A program made the position numbers and the translations under genes. The notes under the pieces are model-generated. The model did no database searches and was not told where the DNA came from. It saw only the letters and a list, made by a program, of their open reading frames with translations. This document shows positions 1 through 8,399 of a stretch of DNA of 64,000 nucleotides, in pieces. Source of the stretch: Rhizobium mongolense subsp. loessense (GTDB lineage: Bacteria > Pseudomonadota > Alphaproteobacteria > Rhizobiales > Rhizobiaceae); the NCBI RefSeq assembly GCF_900099775.1, contig NZ_FMTM01000001.1, positions 434,001 to 498,000 on the forward strand, given 5' to 3'. Position 1 is the first letter of the stretch; every line of letters starts with the position of its first letter.

Positions 1-1302
1 GACGCCTGCCACGTAAGGATCCCAGCCGAAGGACGGCGCCGCGCTGTAGACCACGGAGGCGGCTGCGAGCACGATGCCCCCGCCGATCTGGAAGGCGGCA
101 AAGAGCATGCCGGACGCCAGGCCCGATTTGTCTTCCTCGACATCAGCGAGTGCCGCGACCTGAACGGAGGGATAGGTCAGCGCGTAACCGAGGCCGAGCG
201 GGACCTGCGACAGGATGACGAGCAGGATCGGATTGATCTCGCCGACGGCCGCGACCCAGAAGATGTAGCTTGCTGCCTGCAGCGCCACGCCGAGCGCCAT
301 GAGGCCCGTGGTGCCGCGGTTCTGCGCGATCGCGGCAAAGCGTGGCGCCAGGAACATGACGAAGACGCCGCCCAAAGCGAAGCAGAAGCCGGTGCTGAAC
401 GCCGACCAGCCGAGCTCGTTCTGATAGTAGAGCGTCGCGATGAACTGGAAGCCGACATAGACGCCCTGAAAAAGAGCAGCGACGGCATTGGCATGGCTGA
501 GTTTTGCCCGGCGGAACATTGCAAGCGGCACCATCGGATCGGCATGGCGGGCCTCAACGGCAAGGAAGAGCAGGATCAGGACGGCCGCCGCAGTCAGTGC
601 ACCCCAGGTGGGAAAGGCGCTCCAGCCCTCGGCTGCGGCGTTGGTGATGCCGAAGACAAAGAGCAGCAGGCCGGGGGTGATGGTCAAGGCGCCTGCCCAG
701 TCGAAGCGCGGACGGTCGGCTCCCCGGCGCTCGTCTGCGGGCAGGACGAATGGCGCGATCGCCAGCGTGAGGATCGCCACCGGAGCGCCCATGACGAGCG
801 TCGCCCGCCAGCTTAAAATGGTGGCCGCACCGCCAAGGACCATGCCAAGCACGAAGCCTGCGGCGCCGGTGGAGGAGAAGACCCCGAGCGCCTTGGCGCG
901 GGCGCTGCCCTCCCCGAAGACGGAAAGCAGAAGCGCCAAAGCGGCCGGTGCAGTGAAGGCCGCGGCGATGCCCTTGATGAGACGGGCGGCAATCAGCGTC
1001 GGCCCGCTGTCGACAAAGCCGCCCGCGATACTCGCAGCGGCGAAGACGGCAAGCGACCAGAGGAAGACGCGGCGGTGGCCGAAAACATCGGCAACGCGCC
1101 CGCCGAGCAGCAGGAAGCCGCCGTAGCCGAGGACATAGGCGCTGACGGCCCATTGCAGCGAAGTTGCCTGCATGCCGAGTTCGGCCTGAATGGCGGGAAG
1201 TGCGACGCCAATGGTCGAAACGTCCATGGCGTCAAGAAAATTGGCGGCGCAAAGCAACAGCAATGCCAGCCCCGCCCCACTTCGAGATTGTGTGAGAGTC
1301 AT
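1..1302 (-). CDS. MFS drug-efflux transporter (DHA2/EmrB-like), 3' end cut by window
   Basis: A multi-pass inner-membrane transporter of the major facilitator superfamily, probably a proton-driven drug or small-molecule exporter. The 434 residues in the window start MTLTQSRSGAGLALLLL and contain the N-terminal signature NFLDAMDVSTIGVALPAI in helix 1, then the loop GGRVADVFGHRRVFL between helices 2 and 3, typical of DHA2 (14-helix) exporters. ATG at 1302 is preceded by AAAGGA about 10 bases upstream. The gene runs off the left edge; family members are about 450-480 residues, so only the last few dozen residues are missing. It is divergent from the LysR gene at 1419, which is its likely regulator. 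The substrate cannot be told from sequence. Confidence 0.85.
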   Translation of the reverse strand, partial: MTLTQSRSGAGLALLLLCAANFLDAMDVSTIGVALPAIQAELGMQATSLQWAVSAYVLGYGGFLLLGGRVADVFGHRRVFLWSLAVFAAASIAGGFVDSGPTLIAARLIKGIAAAFTAPAALALLLSVFGEGSARAKALGVFSSTGAAGFVLGMVLGGAATILSWRATLVMGAPVAILTLAIAPFVLPADERRGADRPRFDWAGALTITPGLLLFVFGITNAAAEGWSAFPTWGALTAAAVLILLFLAVEARHADPMVPLAMFRRAKLSHANAVAALFQGVYVGFQFIATLYYQNELGWSAFSTGFCFALGGVFVMFLAPRFAAIAQNRGTTGLMALGVALQAASYIFWVAAVGEINPILLVILSQVPLGLGYALTYPSVQVAALADVEEDKSGLASGMLFAAFQIGGGIVLAAASVVYSAAPSFGWDPYVAGV

Positions 1303-1418
1303 CGAGATCGTTCCTTTTGCTGCCGCGCGGGTTGGGAGGAAGCGGCAGAGGAACGCCAAAATGATCATCTCCGAAACCTATTGCAAATTGATAGTAACCA
1401 TGCCAGGTATTACTGATA
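1303..1418. promoter_or_regulatory. Shared divergent promoter region, MFS exporter / LysR
   Basis: A 116-base AT-richer gap between two divergent genes. It must hold both promoters and probably the LysR binding site. A T-N11-A style site is likely in the AT-rich part near 1380-1418, but no single operator stands out clearly enough to mark. Confidence 0.4.
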
Positions 1419-2384
1419 ATGATGAATGACGCGACCCTTCGGAAAATCGACCTGAACCTCCTGCTGGCCTTTTCAGTGCTGATGCAAGAACGCAATGTAA
1501 GCCGCGCGGCCGAGCGGCTGCTGCTTGGTCAGCCGGGACTTTCGGCGGCGTTGCGGCGGCTGCGCGAAGCACTCGACGACGAATTGTTCGTCCGTGTCGG
1601 ACGCGGCCTGCAGCCGACGCCGCGCGCGCTTGCCATCGCGCCGGCAATCGAGGATGCGCTTTCCGGCATCGAGCGGGCCATCCGCCCGCCCGCCGCCTTT
1701 GACCCTGCTAGTTGGAAGGGCGAATTCCGCATCGGCCTGTGCGACAATCTCGAATCAGCCTTCTTCGGCCCGCTCGCGGCGCGCCTGCGGGAACTGGCGC
1801 CGGGCGCCCGGCTGGTCGGTGTGGCTTTCCACAAACGCGACGCCGCACGCCTGCTCGACGAGGGCGCCTATGATTTCAGCGTCTCGATCCACGACGAGCC
1901 CGCCTCCTGGCATATCCGCGATCCGCTCTTCGACCAGTGTTCGATCTCGATCTACGATCCGAAGCAGCTCAGGCTGAAGACCCCGCTGACCCTTGAGGAC
2001 TTCACCAGCGCAGACCATGTCGGCGTCTCGTTCGAAGGCAGCAACGGCTCGACCAATGTCGATATCGCGCTTGCCCGCTTGGGGCATAGCAGGCAGGTGG
2101 TGGCCACCGTGCCCCGCTTTTCCGCCCTACCGACGGCGCTGCGGGCCATGCCGGCGATCGCGACCATCCCGGAATCGATCGCCCGCTGCATGGCACAATT
2201 GCATGGACTAACGGTTTCAGTGCCACCAATCCCGCTGCCTGCCGAACCGGTCACGATGCTTTACCGCCGCATCGACCGGGCGGACGGACGCTCCGTCTGG
2301 TTCCGCCGGCTCTTCATCGACGTTGCCAGCGCCGCACTCGAAGCATCCGGCTGCCGGATGAACATTTCCAGGGCAGCCGCCTAG
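1419..2384 (+). CDS. LysR-family transcriptional regulator
   Basis: A DNA-binding regulator of 321 residues. The N-terminal winged helix-turn-helix spans about residues 10-65 (NVSRAAERLLLGQPGLSAAL, then LREALDDELFVR) and is followed by a periplasmic-binding-protein-like effector domain from about 95 to 300. Two ATG codons lie in tandem at 1419 and 1422. It is transcribed away from the MFS exporter at 1-1302 with 116 bases between them, the classical arrangement in which a LysR protein controls the neighbouring gene and itself from a shared region. The inducer is unknown. Family assignment is secure; the target is inferred from position. Confidence 0.9.
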   Translation: MMNDATLRKIDLNLLLAFSVLMQERNVSRAAERLLLGQPGLSAALRRLREALDDELFVRVGRGLQPTPRALAIAPAIEDALSGIERAIRPPAAFDPASWKGEFRIGLCDNLESAFFGPLAARLRELAPGARLVGVAFHKRDAARLLDEGAYDFSVSIHDEPASWHIRDPLFDQCSISIYDPKQLRLKTPLTLEDFTSADHVGVSFEGSNGSTNVDIALARLGHSRQVVATVPRFSALPTALRAMPAIATIPESIARCMAQLHGLTVSVPPIPLPAEPVTMLYRRIDRADGRSVWFRRLFIDVASAALEASGCRMNISRAAA

Positions 2385-2534
2385 CGACTTAGCCATTAAA
2401 GGCCTCATCTTCCCTTTGAAATATAAGGATTTTTCTGTAAATCACGAAATGTGTTTGGAATATTTACGAACGTGAGTTAAAACGTTTTCGCGACGTGATT
2501 TGGGCTGGACTATAACAATAGGAGGCACCGGCCG

Positions 2535-3410
2535 TTGAGGGCGCGATACGCATTGGGCAAAACCATCTCCGGGATTCTCTTCGCCGGACTGGCTGCAACA
2601 GGGTGCACGACGGTCGCCAAGGCGCCATCGTCGACTGCACGTCCTTCTTCCACCGCGAAACCAGCATCAGCCAAAGTGACTTATAATTACACGGCACGAG
2701 ACCGCGATTGTCTGAAGCGCGCCATGTATTTCGAATCCGAACACTCGGATCGCGATGGCTACATGGCGGTCGGAACCGTCGTAATGAACCGGCTAACATC
2801 GCCTGCCTATCCCGACACGATTTGCGAGGTCGTAGCGCAGGAAAAGCAGTTCGCGCCCGGCGTCATGACCAGGGTCGTCGACCCGAAGGCCGGACCGGAA
2901 CTTGATTCCGCCGTGGACGGAATCTTGCGGGGGGAACGGCATCCCGGCGTGCAGAACGCCATGTTCTTCCACACCGACGGCCTGAAATTCCCCTATCGCA
3001 ACATGCATTATGTCGTCGAAGCCGGCGGCAACGTCTTTTATGAAAAGCGCGGCAGGGACGGAGCATTGCAAACGCCGGCACCTCTGCCGGCCTATGAAGT
3101 TGCGATGAACTACGTTTCCGACCCGCGGCTATCGGGCCCGGTTCAGTTCGCAGGCGTGCAGCCGTTCGCGACTTCCACACAAATCGACGTGTTGCTCCCG
3201 GCAAAGGGGCCAATCCCGGGGGTCATGCCCGATGTGGCATCGATGCCGGATGCCACCACGACCTCCGCCATTCCGGCCGCTCCCCCGGCATCGACGGCTC
3301 CACCAGGCACGGTCATGCCGCCGGAAGGATCGCCAATCGCACTGCCGACGCCCCGCCCCGCCTACAACAGCGCAGGACTGGCTGCCGGCCATCTGCCGGC
3401 GGGCGGCTGA
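2535..3410 (+). CDS. SleB-like cell wall hydrolase lipoprotein
   Basis: A 291-residue envelope protein of the Hydrolase_2 (SleB/CwlJ) family, which cleaves peptidoglycan glycan strands. The N-terminus is hydrophobic and ends in a lipobox-like LAATGC at about residues 19-24, so it is likely a lipoprotein. The hydrolase domain covers about residues 52-170: CLKRAMYFESEHSDRDG carries the conserved glutamate, followed by VGTVVMNRLTSPAYPDTIC. The C-terminal 80 residues are rich in Pro, Ala and Thr and look disordered. TTG at 2535 is chosen because AGGAGG lies nine bases upstream and no better ATG precedes the signal sequence. It sits tail to tail with two L,D-transpeptidase genes, so this is a small peptidoglycan-remodelling island. 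Confidence 0.85.
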   Translation: MRARYALGKTISGILFAGLAATGCTTVAKAPSSTARPSSTAKPASAKVTYNYTARDRDCLKRAMYFESEHSDRDGYMAVGTVVMNRLTSPAYPDTICEVVAQEKQFAPGVMTRVVDPKAGPELDSAVDGILRGERHPGVQNAMFFHTDGLKFPYRNMHYVVEAGGNVFYEKRGRDGALQTPAPLPAYEVAMNYVSDPRLSGPVQFAGVQPFATSTQIDVLLPAKGPIPGVMPDVASMPDATTTSAIPAAPPASTAPPGTVMPPEGSPIALPTPRPAYNSAGLAAGHLPAGG

Positions 3411-3423
3411 GGCCGGTCAAAAG

Positions 3424-3450
3424 GACTTCCTTCCGAGGCAGAAGGAAGTC
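3424..3450 (-). terminator. Hairpin between convergent sleB-like and L,D-transpeptidase genes
   Basis: A perfect 10-base stem, GACTTCCTTC and GAAGGAAGTC around a 7-base loop, sits between two converging genes. On the minus strand it is followed by CTTTTGACC, giving a short U run, so it best serves the L,D-transpeptidase gene and may work in both directions. Confidence 0.6.
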
Positions 3451-3461
3451 GAGCTCATTCA

Positions 3462-4175
3462 TCACTGCCAGACGACGATCGGCGTCTTGTTCGGCACGCG
3501 GTCGTAGAGATCGATGATATCCTGGTTCAGCAGGCGGACGCAGCCGGACGAAACGGCCTTGCCGATCGAGCGCCATTCCGGATTGCCGTGCAGGCGGTAG
3601 AGCGTATCCTCGCCATTCGAGAAGATATAGAGCGCGCGGGCGCCGAGCGGGTTCAGGAGGCCAGGCTCCATGCCGCCGCGTTCGATCGAATATTTTGCGA
3701 GTTCCGGCTGGCGGGCAACCATCTCATTCGGCGGCTTCCAACGCGGCCACTTCTGCTTCCATTGGATGACGCCGTTGCCGGACCAGGCAAAGCCTTCGCG
3801 TCCGATGCCGACGCCGTAGCGCATTGCTGTCCCGCCCGGCTGGACGAGATAAAGAAAGCGCGACGGCGTATCGACGACGATCGTGCCTGGACGCTCGCCT
3901 GTCGGGTCGATGACCTGCTGGCGATAGTAGCGCGGATCGATCTGCTGATAGGGGACGGCGGGGATCAAAAAGCCGCCGTCCTCGATGGGACCGTATATCA
4001 CGTCAAGCTCGGCATCCGTGGGAGCGGGCGTCGTCTCGAAAGGGCGTGGGAAACGGAAACCGACGGGCTGGACGCTCGGTGCCGAAGTGGAAGCGCAGCC
4101 GGCGAGCGCGGAGGCCGCCGTCAAAGCCGAAAAAGAGAGAAAGTTGCGGCGGGAGAGAGATTTTTCGAGACTCAT
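3462..4175 (-). CDS. L,D-transpeptidase (YkuD/ErfK family) lipoprotein
   Basis: A 237-residue enzyme that forms 3-3 crosslinks in peptidoglycan or attaches proteins to it. ATG at 4175 gives MSLEKSLSRRNFLSFSALTA and a lipobox ALAGC, that is a lipoprotein (or Tat-like, SRRNFL) signal; the longer upstream frame has no ribosome site. The YkuD domain lies at about residues 85-235: the conserved histidine is in YRLHGNPEW and the catalytic cysteine in SSGCVRLLNQDIIDLYDRV. It is a paralogue of the next gene upstream, sharing YGVGIGREGFAWSG and QWKQKWPRW. Its position beside a SleB-like hydrolase supports a cell-wall role. Confidence 0.9.
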   Translation of the reverse strand: MSLEKSLSRRNFLSFSALTAASALAGCASTSAPSVQPVGFRFPRPFETTPAPTDAELDVIYGPIEDGGFLIPAVPYQQIDPRYYRQQVIDPTGERPGTIVVDTPSRFLYLVQPGGTAMRYGVGIGREGFAWSGNGVIQWKQKWPRWKPPNEMVARQPELAKYSIERGGMEPGLLNPLGARALYIFSNGEDTLYRLHGNPEWRSIGKAVSSGCVRLLNQDIIDLYDRVPNKTPIVVWQ

Positions 4176-4352
4176 GCGCGGGACGGATTTCCTTCTGTCG
4201 CGGGGGAAGGGCCGGAATGCGGCACCCACCCCGGTTGGTTCATTCAACGCCGGTGACGACTCGGAAATCTATCTGCCGCCGCCAAATAAACCATACCCTC
4301 ACGAAGTCGTGTCCCCGTGCGGGCAGACGATATCGCCCGCCCTGTTGCGCCG

Positions 4353-5159
4353 CTACATCACAACGATCTCGGCCTTGGCCGGAACGCGGTCGTAAAGGTC
4401 GATGACGTCCTGGTTGAGCATGCGCACGCAGCCCGACGAGGTCGCCTTGCCGATCGATTGCCAATCCGGTGTGCCGTGCACGCGGTAGAGCGTATCGCGG
4501 CCATCGTTGAAAATGTACATTGCGCGGGCGCCGAGCGGATTTCCGAGGCCAGGATTCATGCCGCCGTTTTCGGCCGAGAAGGGGCGGATATCCGGCTGGC
4601 GCGAGACCATTTCGGCAGGCGGCGTCCAGCGCGGCCATTTCTGCTTCCACTGGATGACGCCGCGGCCCGACCAGGCGAAGCCTTCGCGGCCGATGCCGAC
4701 GCCGTAGCGGATCGCCTTGCCGTTTGGCTCGACGAGATAAAGATGGCGGGCGTGCGTATCGACGATCACAGTGCCCGGCCTTTCCTGCGTCGGGTAGTCG
4801 ACTTCCTGACGGAGATACTCGGGGCTGACGCGACTGACCGGAATGGCCGGCAAAAGGAAATCGCCATCGCGAAGCTCGCCGTACAAGGCGGTGTTCACCG
4901 GATTGGTGACCGGCAGGCCGTAGGTCTGATTGAATTGCGTCGAGTAGAGATCGCGCACCTGAGGCACCGGCGGATCGGGGATCGCTCTTACCTTGCGCGG
5001 ATCAACGCCCGGCGGCTCATAGAAGACCGGCGAAGTCTCCTGCACGAAGCGGGCCGGATCGGTCGCGCCCGTATCCGGAATAAGGATGTTGCAGCCGCTG
5101 AGGCCAAGGACCGCCACGGCAAGGCCGGCAGAGGGAAACACCCGGCGCGAAAAATCCAT
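4353..5159 (-). CDS. L,D-transpeptidase (YkuD/ErfK family) lipoprotein, tandem paralogue
   Basis: A 268-residue second copy of the L,D-transpeptidase. The N-terminus MDFSRRVFPSAGLAVAVLGL is followed by the lipobox LSGC near residue 23. The catalytic domain spans about residues 115-268, with the histidine in YRVHGTPDW and cysteine in SSGCVRMLNQDVIDLYDRV. It is transcribed in the same direction as the copy at 3462-4175 with 177 bases between. Compared with that copy it carries a longer linker between the lipobox and catalytic domain, so the two may work at different depths in the wall. Alphaproteobacteria that grow at a pole use many such enzymes; which one these are is not decidable here. Confidence 0.9.
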   Translation of the reverse strand: MDFSRRVFPSAGLAVAVLGLSGCNILIPDTGATDPARFVQETSPVFYEPPGVDPRKVRAIPDPPVPQVRDLYSTQFNQTYGLPVTNPVNTALYGELRDGDFLLPAIPVSRVSPEYLRQEVDYPTQERPGTVIVDTHARHLYLVEPNGKAIRYGVGIGREGFAWSGRGVIQWKQKWPRWTPPAEMVSRQPDIRPFSAENGGMNPGLGNPLGARAMYIFNDGRDTLYRVHGTPDWQSIGKATSSGCVRMLNQDVIDLYDRVPAKAEIVVM

Positions 5160-5247
5160 AAACCCACCCTTTATCCATTGTCAGCGGAGCAATATCTGGC
5201 GGGAGGATGGCATTTGCGGCTGGCGTGAAGCTGGCGTCGGCTGGGCA

Positions 5248-5469
5248 TCACACCAGCACAACGCCGTGGCCGTAGACGGTCGCCAATTCGCGCACAAGCT
5301 GCGCTTCATGTTCGGTGAGCTTGCGAACATCGACAAAGCGCCAGTTGCGCTCGTAAAGGGCGAAGGCCTCCTTTGCGGAAATGGCGCATAGAGGATCGCG
5401 ATCCATCAGGAGCGATTTCAGCTCCGGGAAGTCATTCGGAATGATCTCGTCTGCGATTTGCGCCATCAT
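5248..5469 (-). CDS. Small conserved-looking hypothetical protein
   Basis: A 73-residue cytoplasmic protein beginning MMAQIADEIIPNDFPELKSL and ending EAQLVRELATVYGHGVVLV. No signal peptide, membrane segment or metal motif is visible. I do not recognise the family. ATG at 5469 is chosen over an upstream in-frame start at 5514 because the longer form would overlap the end of the hydrolase gene at 5511 and adds a poor N-terminus. It follows the alpha/beta hydrolase gene by 41 bases on the same strand, so the two may be cotranscribed. Coding is supported by codon use similar to its neighbours. Confidence 0.55.
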   Translation of the reverse strand: MMAQIADEIIPNDFPELKSLLMDRDPLCAISAKEAFALYERNWRFVDVRKLTEHEAQLVRELATVYGHGVVLV

Positions 5470-5510
5470 GCGTCCAATATAGACCCTCGCGGCGAAAATT
5501 GAAGACGCGT

Positions 5511-6437
5511 TCAAGCAGCCACCCCACGGAAAAAACGGATGCTTTGCTCGATCTCGGCCGGCAGCGCGGAGGTGTGGTTGCCGGCTACCCTATCGGTTTC
5601 GATGCGGATACCGGCCGCACGGGCGCGGGCAGCGAGCAGGCCCGCACGGTCGTTGAATTGATCCTCTTCCGTGCCGTGAACGACGTGGACGGGGCACTTG
5701 AAGCTTTGCGCATAGCAGAGCGCCGAGCGGACCTCGAATTCGTGCTTGTTGCCGTCGTCGAAGCGGATGTCCTGCGGGTAGCGATTGAAGAAGCGGAAGG
5801 CGTCCGGATTGCCGGAAATCGGGGCGGCGGCGCGGAAACGGTGTGTGCTCATGGCGGCAAGCATAGTCAGCGTGCCGCCGATGCTGTGGCCCGCCACAAA
5901 CAGCCGGCTCGGGTCGACGCCCGGCAGGTGCGCCAGCCGCTCGGCGGCGGCAAGAACGTCGTCCACCTCGTCATAGAAGCCGGAAAAATTGCCCATCTGG
6001 CCATTTTCTCCGCGCACAGACGGCATCAGCACCACGAAACCCGCCTCGGCATAGGGTTTCAGGAGCTGCCACTGGCCAGCACCCATGGCATTGCCGCCAT
6101 GAAGGAAAAGCACGCCGGGCTTTGCGTGGTGCCCGCGCTTGTATTTGCTGACCCAGGCCGCCAGTTCGAGCTCGCCGCCGGCGCCCGAGCGGTAGAATAT
6201 CTGCTCGCCATCCGGCGGCGGGGCCAATGCCTCGTATTTGTCCGGCGCAGGACCCTTCTGCAGCAGCTTCGTGCGGAAGCGGCGGCGGACCTTGGCATAG
6301 TCGTGGGTGATCAGGCGCGGCTGATCCGGAACATTAAAGGCGGACGCAGCGCGGGGAAGCATGAGGGCACCCGCGATACCGGCGAGGACAGCGCGGCGTT
6401 GGCGGAAAAAGGCATTTCGATCGTCGTCAAAGGACAT
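5511..6437 (-). CDS. Exported alpha/beta hydrolase (dienelactone hydrolase/S9-like)
   Basis: A 308-residue alpha/beta-fold serine hydrolase. After ATG at 6437 the N-terminus MSFDDDRNAFFRQRRAVLAG with GALMLPRAASA resembles a Tat signal (RRAVLAG) with an AxA cleavage site, so the enzyme is likely periplasmic. The oxyanion loop is LFLHGGNAMGAG, the nucleophile elbow is VAGHSIGGTL near residue 185, and the histidine is probably in VAGNHTSAL near the C-terminus. The substrate is unknown; closest by motif are dienelactone hydrolases and prolyl oligopeptidase-like esterases. It lies upstream of the small gene at 5248-5469 on the same strand. Confidence 0.75.
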   Translation of the reverse strand: MSFDDDRNAFFRQRRAVLAGIAGALMLPRAASAFNVPDQPRLITHDYAKVRRRFRTKLLQKGPAPDKYEALAPPPDGEQIFYRSGAGGELELAAWVSKYKRGHHAKPGVLFLHGGNAMGAGQWQLLKPYAEAGFVVLMPSVRGENGQMGNFSGFYDEVDDVLAAAERLAHLPGVDPSRLFVAGHSIGGTLTMLAAMSTHRFRAAAPISGNPDAFRFFNRYPQDIRFDDGNKHEFEVRSALCYAQSFKCPVHVVHGTEEDQFNDRAGLLAARARAAGIRIETDRVAGNHTSALPAEIEQSIRFFRGVAA

Positions 6438-6529
6438 GACACAGCACCCGATAGCCCCCGGGGCACTCAAATATCTGCACCAGAACGGCATTTCGGCCAA
6501 TACACATTGCGTTGAAATCCGGCCCTGCG

Positions 6530-8176
6530 TCATTGTCGCGCAGGCGGGCCTATTCCACGGCTTTCGTCGATCATCGCAACCAGCGTTTCGAGACGGTCTG
6601 CCTCATAGGAAGGCTTGTCCGGCCGTAGGCGGGAGATACGCGGAAAGCGCATCGCCACACCGGACTTGTGCCGCGTCGAGCGGTTGATGCCTTCGAAGGC
6701 GACCTCGACGACGAAGCCGAACTCCCGATCTGCGCGTACGGCACGAACCGGACCGAAGCGCTCGATGGTGTTGTTGCGGACGAATTTATCGAGCAGCTCC
6801 AATTCCTGATCGGTGAAGCCGAAATAGGCCTTGCCGACAGGCACCAGCTGTTCGCCGTCCGGCGTCTCGGCCCAGACACCGAAGGTGAAATCGGAATAAT
6901 AGCTCGAGCGCTTGCCATGACCACGCTGGGCATACATCAAGACGGCGTCGACGTTGTAAGGATTGCGCTTCCACTTGAACCACGGGCCCTTCATGCGGCC
7001 CGCCTGATAGATGCTGTCCCGGCGTTTGATCATCACACCCTCGATCACCGGGTCGGGCGGCGAAGTCCGCAAGTCGTCCAATTCCTCCCATGTCGAAAAG
7101 GCGACGAGCGGCGAGAGGTCGAACCGATCGTGCGGCGCCTGCTCGATAATCTCCGAGAGCCGGTCGCGGCGGTCGATGAAGCTATTGCCGCGCACATCCT
7201 CTTCGCCGTCGAACAGCAGGTCGTAGGCCCGGATGAAGGCGGGGTATTCATCGAGCATCTTCGCCGTCACCGTCTTGCGGTTCAAGCGCTGCTGAAGGTC
7301 GGAAAAGGTTCTCGTCGGGCTGTTCGAGCGGGCGGTTCCGCCAACGAGCAGTTCGCCGTCGAGCACGCCGTTGAAGCTGATGGACTCCAGAATATCCGGA
7401 AAGGCATTGGAGATGTCGTCGCCGGAGCGCGAATAGATCTTGCGCGTTTCGCCGGAGCGGGAAAGCTGGACGCGGATACCGTCCCATTTCCATTCCGCCG
7501 CATAATCCGCCGGGTTGAGGCTGGCGAGATCATTGTCCTCCACCGGATGGGCGAGCATGACGGAATGGAAGATCGCCGGCGTCGCGAGCACTGGCTTGCC
7601 GCCCCTGCCCTCCAGCCATTCGAAGAGCGATTCATAGGGCGGCTCCAGACCGTGCCACAGCGTCTCGATCTCGATCACGTCCTTACCGCCGAGATCGGCC
7701 AGCGCCTGCTTGGCAAGCCTTGCCGAAACGCCGATGCGCATGGCGCCGGTGGCGAGCTTGATGAAGGCGAAGCGGCCAGACGGATCCAGCCGGTCGAGCG
7801 TATCGCGCACGAAACTGCGAACTTCGGTGCGGCCGAGCGAATTCATGCGGGTGATGACCTCGCCGAGGCGCGGCTGGACAAAGGCGGAGCGCTCGATGTC
7901 CTTTTCGTTGTCCCAGACGAGCGAGATCGTTTCGGCGAGGTCGCCGACATAGTCGTAGGAGTAGCGAAACAGCACCTCGTCCATCCGCTCAAGCGTCAGA
8001 TCGCGGAGCATGGCGGGCTTGACGTTGCGCACGTCGAGCGTGCCGGCGATCGCCGCAAGGCCATAGCCGCGGTCCGGGTCGGGTGTGTCGCGGAAATAGT
8101 CGGTCAGGAGCTTCAGCTTGCCGTTGCGGCTGGGCGTCAGGACGAGACGGTCGAGCAGATCGGCGAAGGGTTTCAT
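6530..8176 (-). CDS. ATP-dependent DNA ligase (bacterial LigC/Lhr-associated type)
   Basis: A 548-residue ligase that seals nicks using ATP. The adenylation motif EWKWDGIRVQ places the nucleotide-accepting lysine at about residue 230; DGELLVGG, GVMIKRRDS and WFKWKRN match motifs III to V. The first 200 residues form the alpha-helical DNA-binding domain of this family, and the C-terminal part is the OB fold. ATG at 8176 begins MKPFADLLDRL; the longer upstream frame reads into an intergenic repeat. The next gene upstream on the same strand encodes the metallo-beta-lactamase exonuclease that accompanies this ligase in proteobacteria and is linked to resistance to crosslinking agents such as cisplatin. 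The usual helicase and phosphoesterase partners are not in the window. Confidence 0.9.
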   Translation of the reverse strand: MKPFADLLDRLVLTPSRNGKLKLLTDYFRDTPDPDRGYGLAAIAGTLDVRNVKPAMLRDLTLERMDEVLFRYSYDYVGDLAETISLVWDNEKDIERSAFVQPRLGEVITRMNSLGRTEVRSFVRDTLDRLDPSGRFAFIKLATGAMRIGVSARLAKQALADLGGKDVIEIETLWHGLEPPYESLFEWLEGRGGKPVLATPAIFHSVMLAHPVEDNDLASLNPADYAAEWKWDGIRVQLSRSGETRKIYSRSGDDISNAFPDILESISFNGVLDGELLVGGTARSNSPTRTFSDLQQRLNRKTVTAKMLDEYPAFIRAYDLLFDGEEDVRGNSFIDRRDRLSEIIEQAPHDRFDLSPLVAFSTWEELDDLRTSPPDPVIEGVMIKRRDSIYQAGRMKGPWFKWKRNPYNVDAVLMYAQRGHGKRSSYYSDFTFGVWAETPDGEQLVPVGKAYFGFTDQELELLDKFVRNNTIERFGPVRAVRADREFGFVVEVAFEGINRSTRHKSGVAMRFPRISRLRPDKPSYEADRLETLVAMIDESRGIGPPARQ

Positions 8177-8215
8177 GGGGCCGCTCCAGCCGGTCGAGAA
8201 GCCATTTCTGCTGAG

Positions 8216-8371
8216 GGCCCCTCCCCAACCCCTCCCAACAAGGAGGAGGGGCCTAGACGCCGTGCCCACCGCGTTTCATTCGCAACGATGTAGCAGGAAG
8301 CGACGCTGTATTGGGGCGAAAGGGAGCCGCATCGTACCCTCTGCCCCTTGTAAGCAGGGGTTGGGGAGGGG
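8216..8371. repeat. Intergenic palindromic mosaic repeat between exonuclease and ligase genes
   Basis: A GC-rich composite of inverted repeats. CCCCTCCCCAACCCCT at 8218-8233 is repeated inverted at 8356-8371, 122 bases apart. Inside the left part GGCCCCTCC (8216-8224) pairs with GGAGGGGCC (8245-8253). The layout resembles the RIME-type intergenic mosaic elements known in rhizobia, but I cannot align it to a reference. It splits the exonuclease-ligase pair and may form strong RNA hairpins. Confidence 0.6.
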
Positions 8372-8399
8372 GCGTTGCGAATAGTCCCACACATCTTCC

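Noticed and set aside
6668..8293. A 541-codon plus-strand open frame
   Set aside because: It is antisense to the DNA ligase gene, which shows all adenylation motifs.
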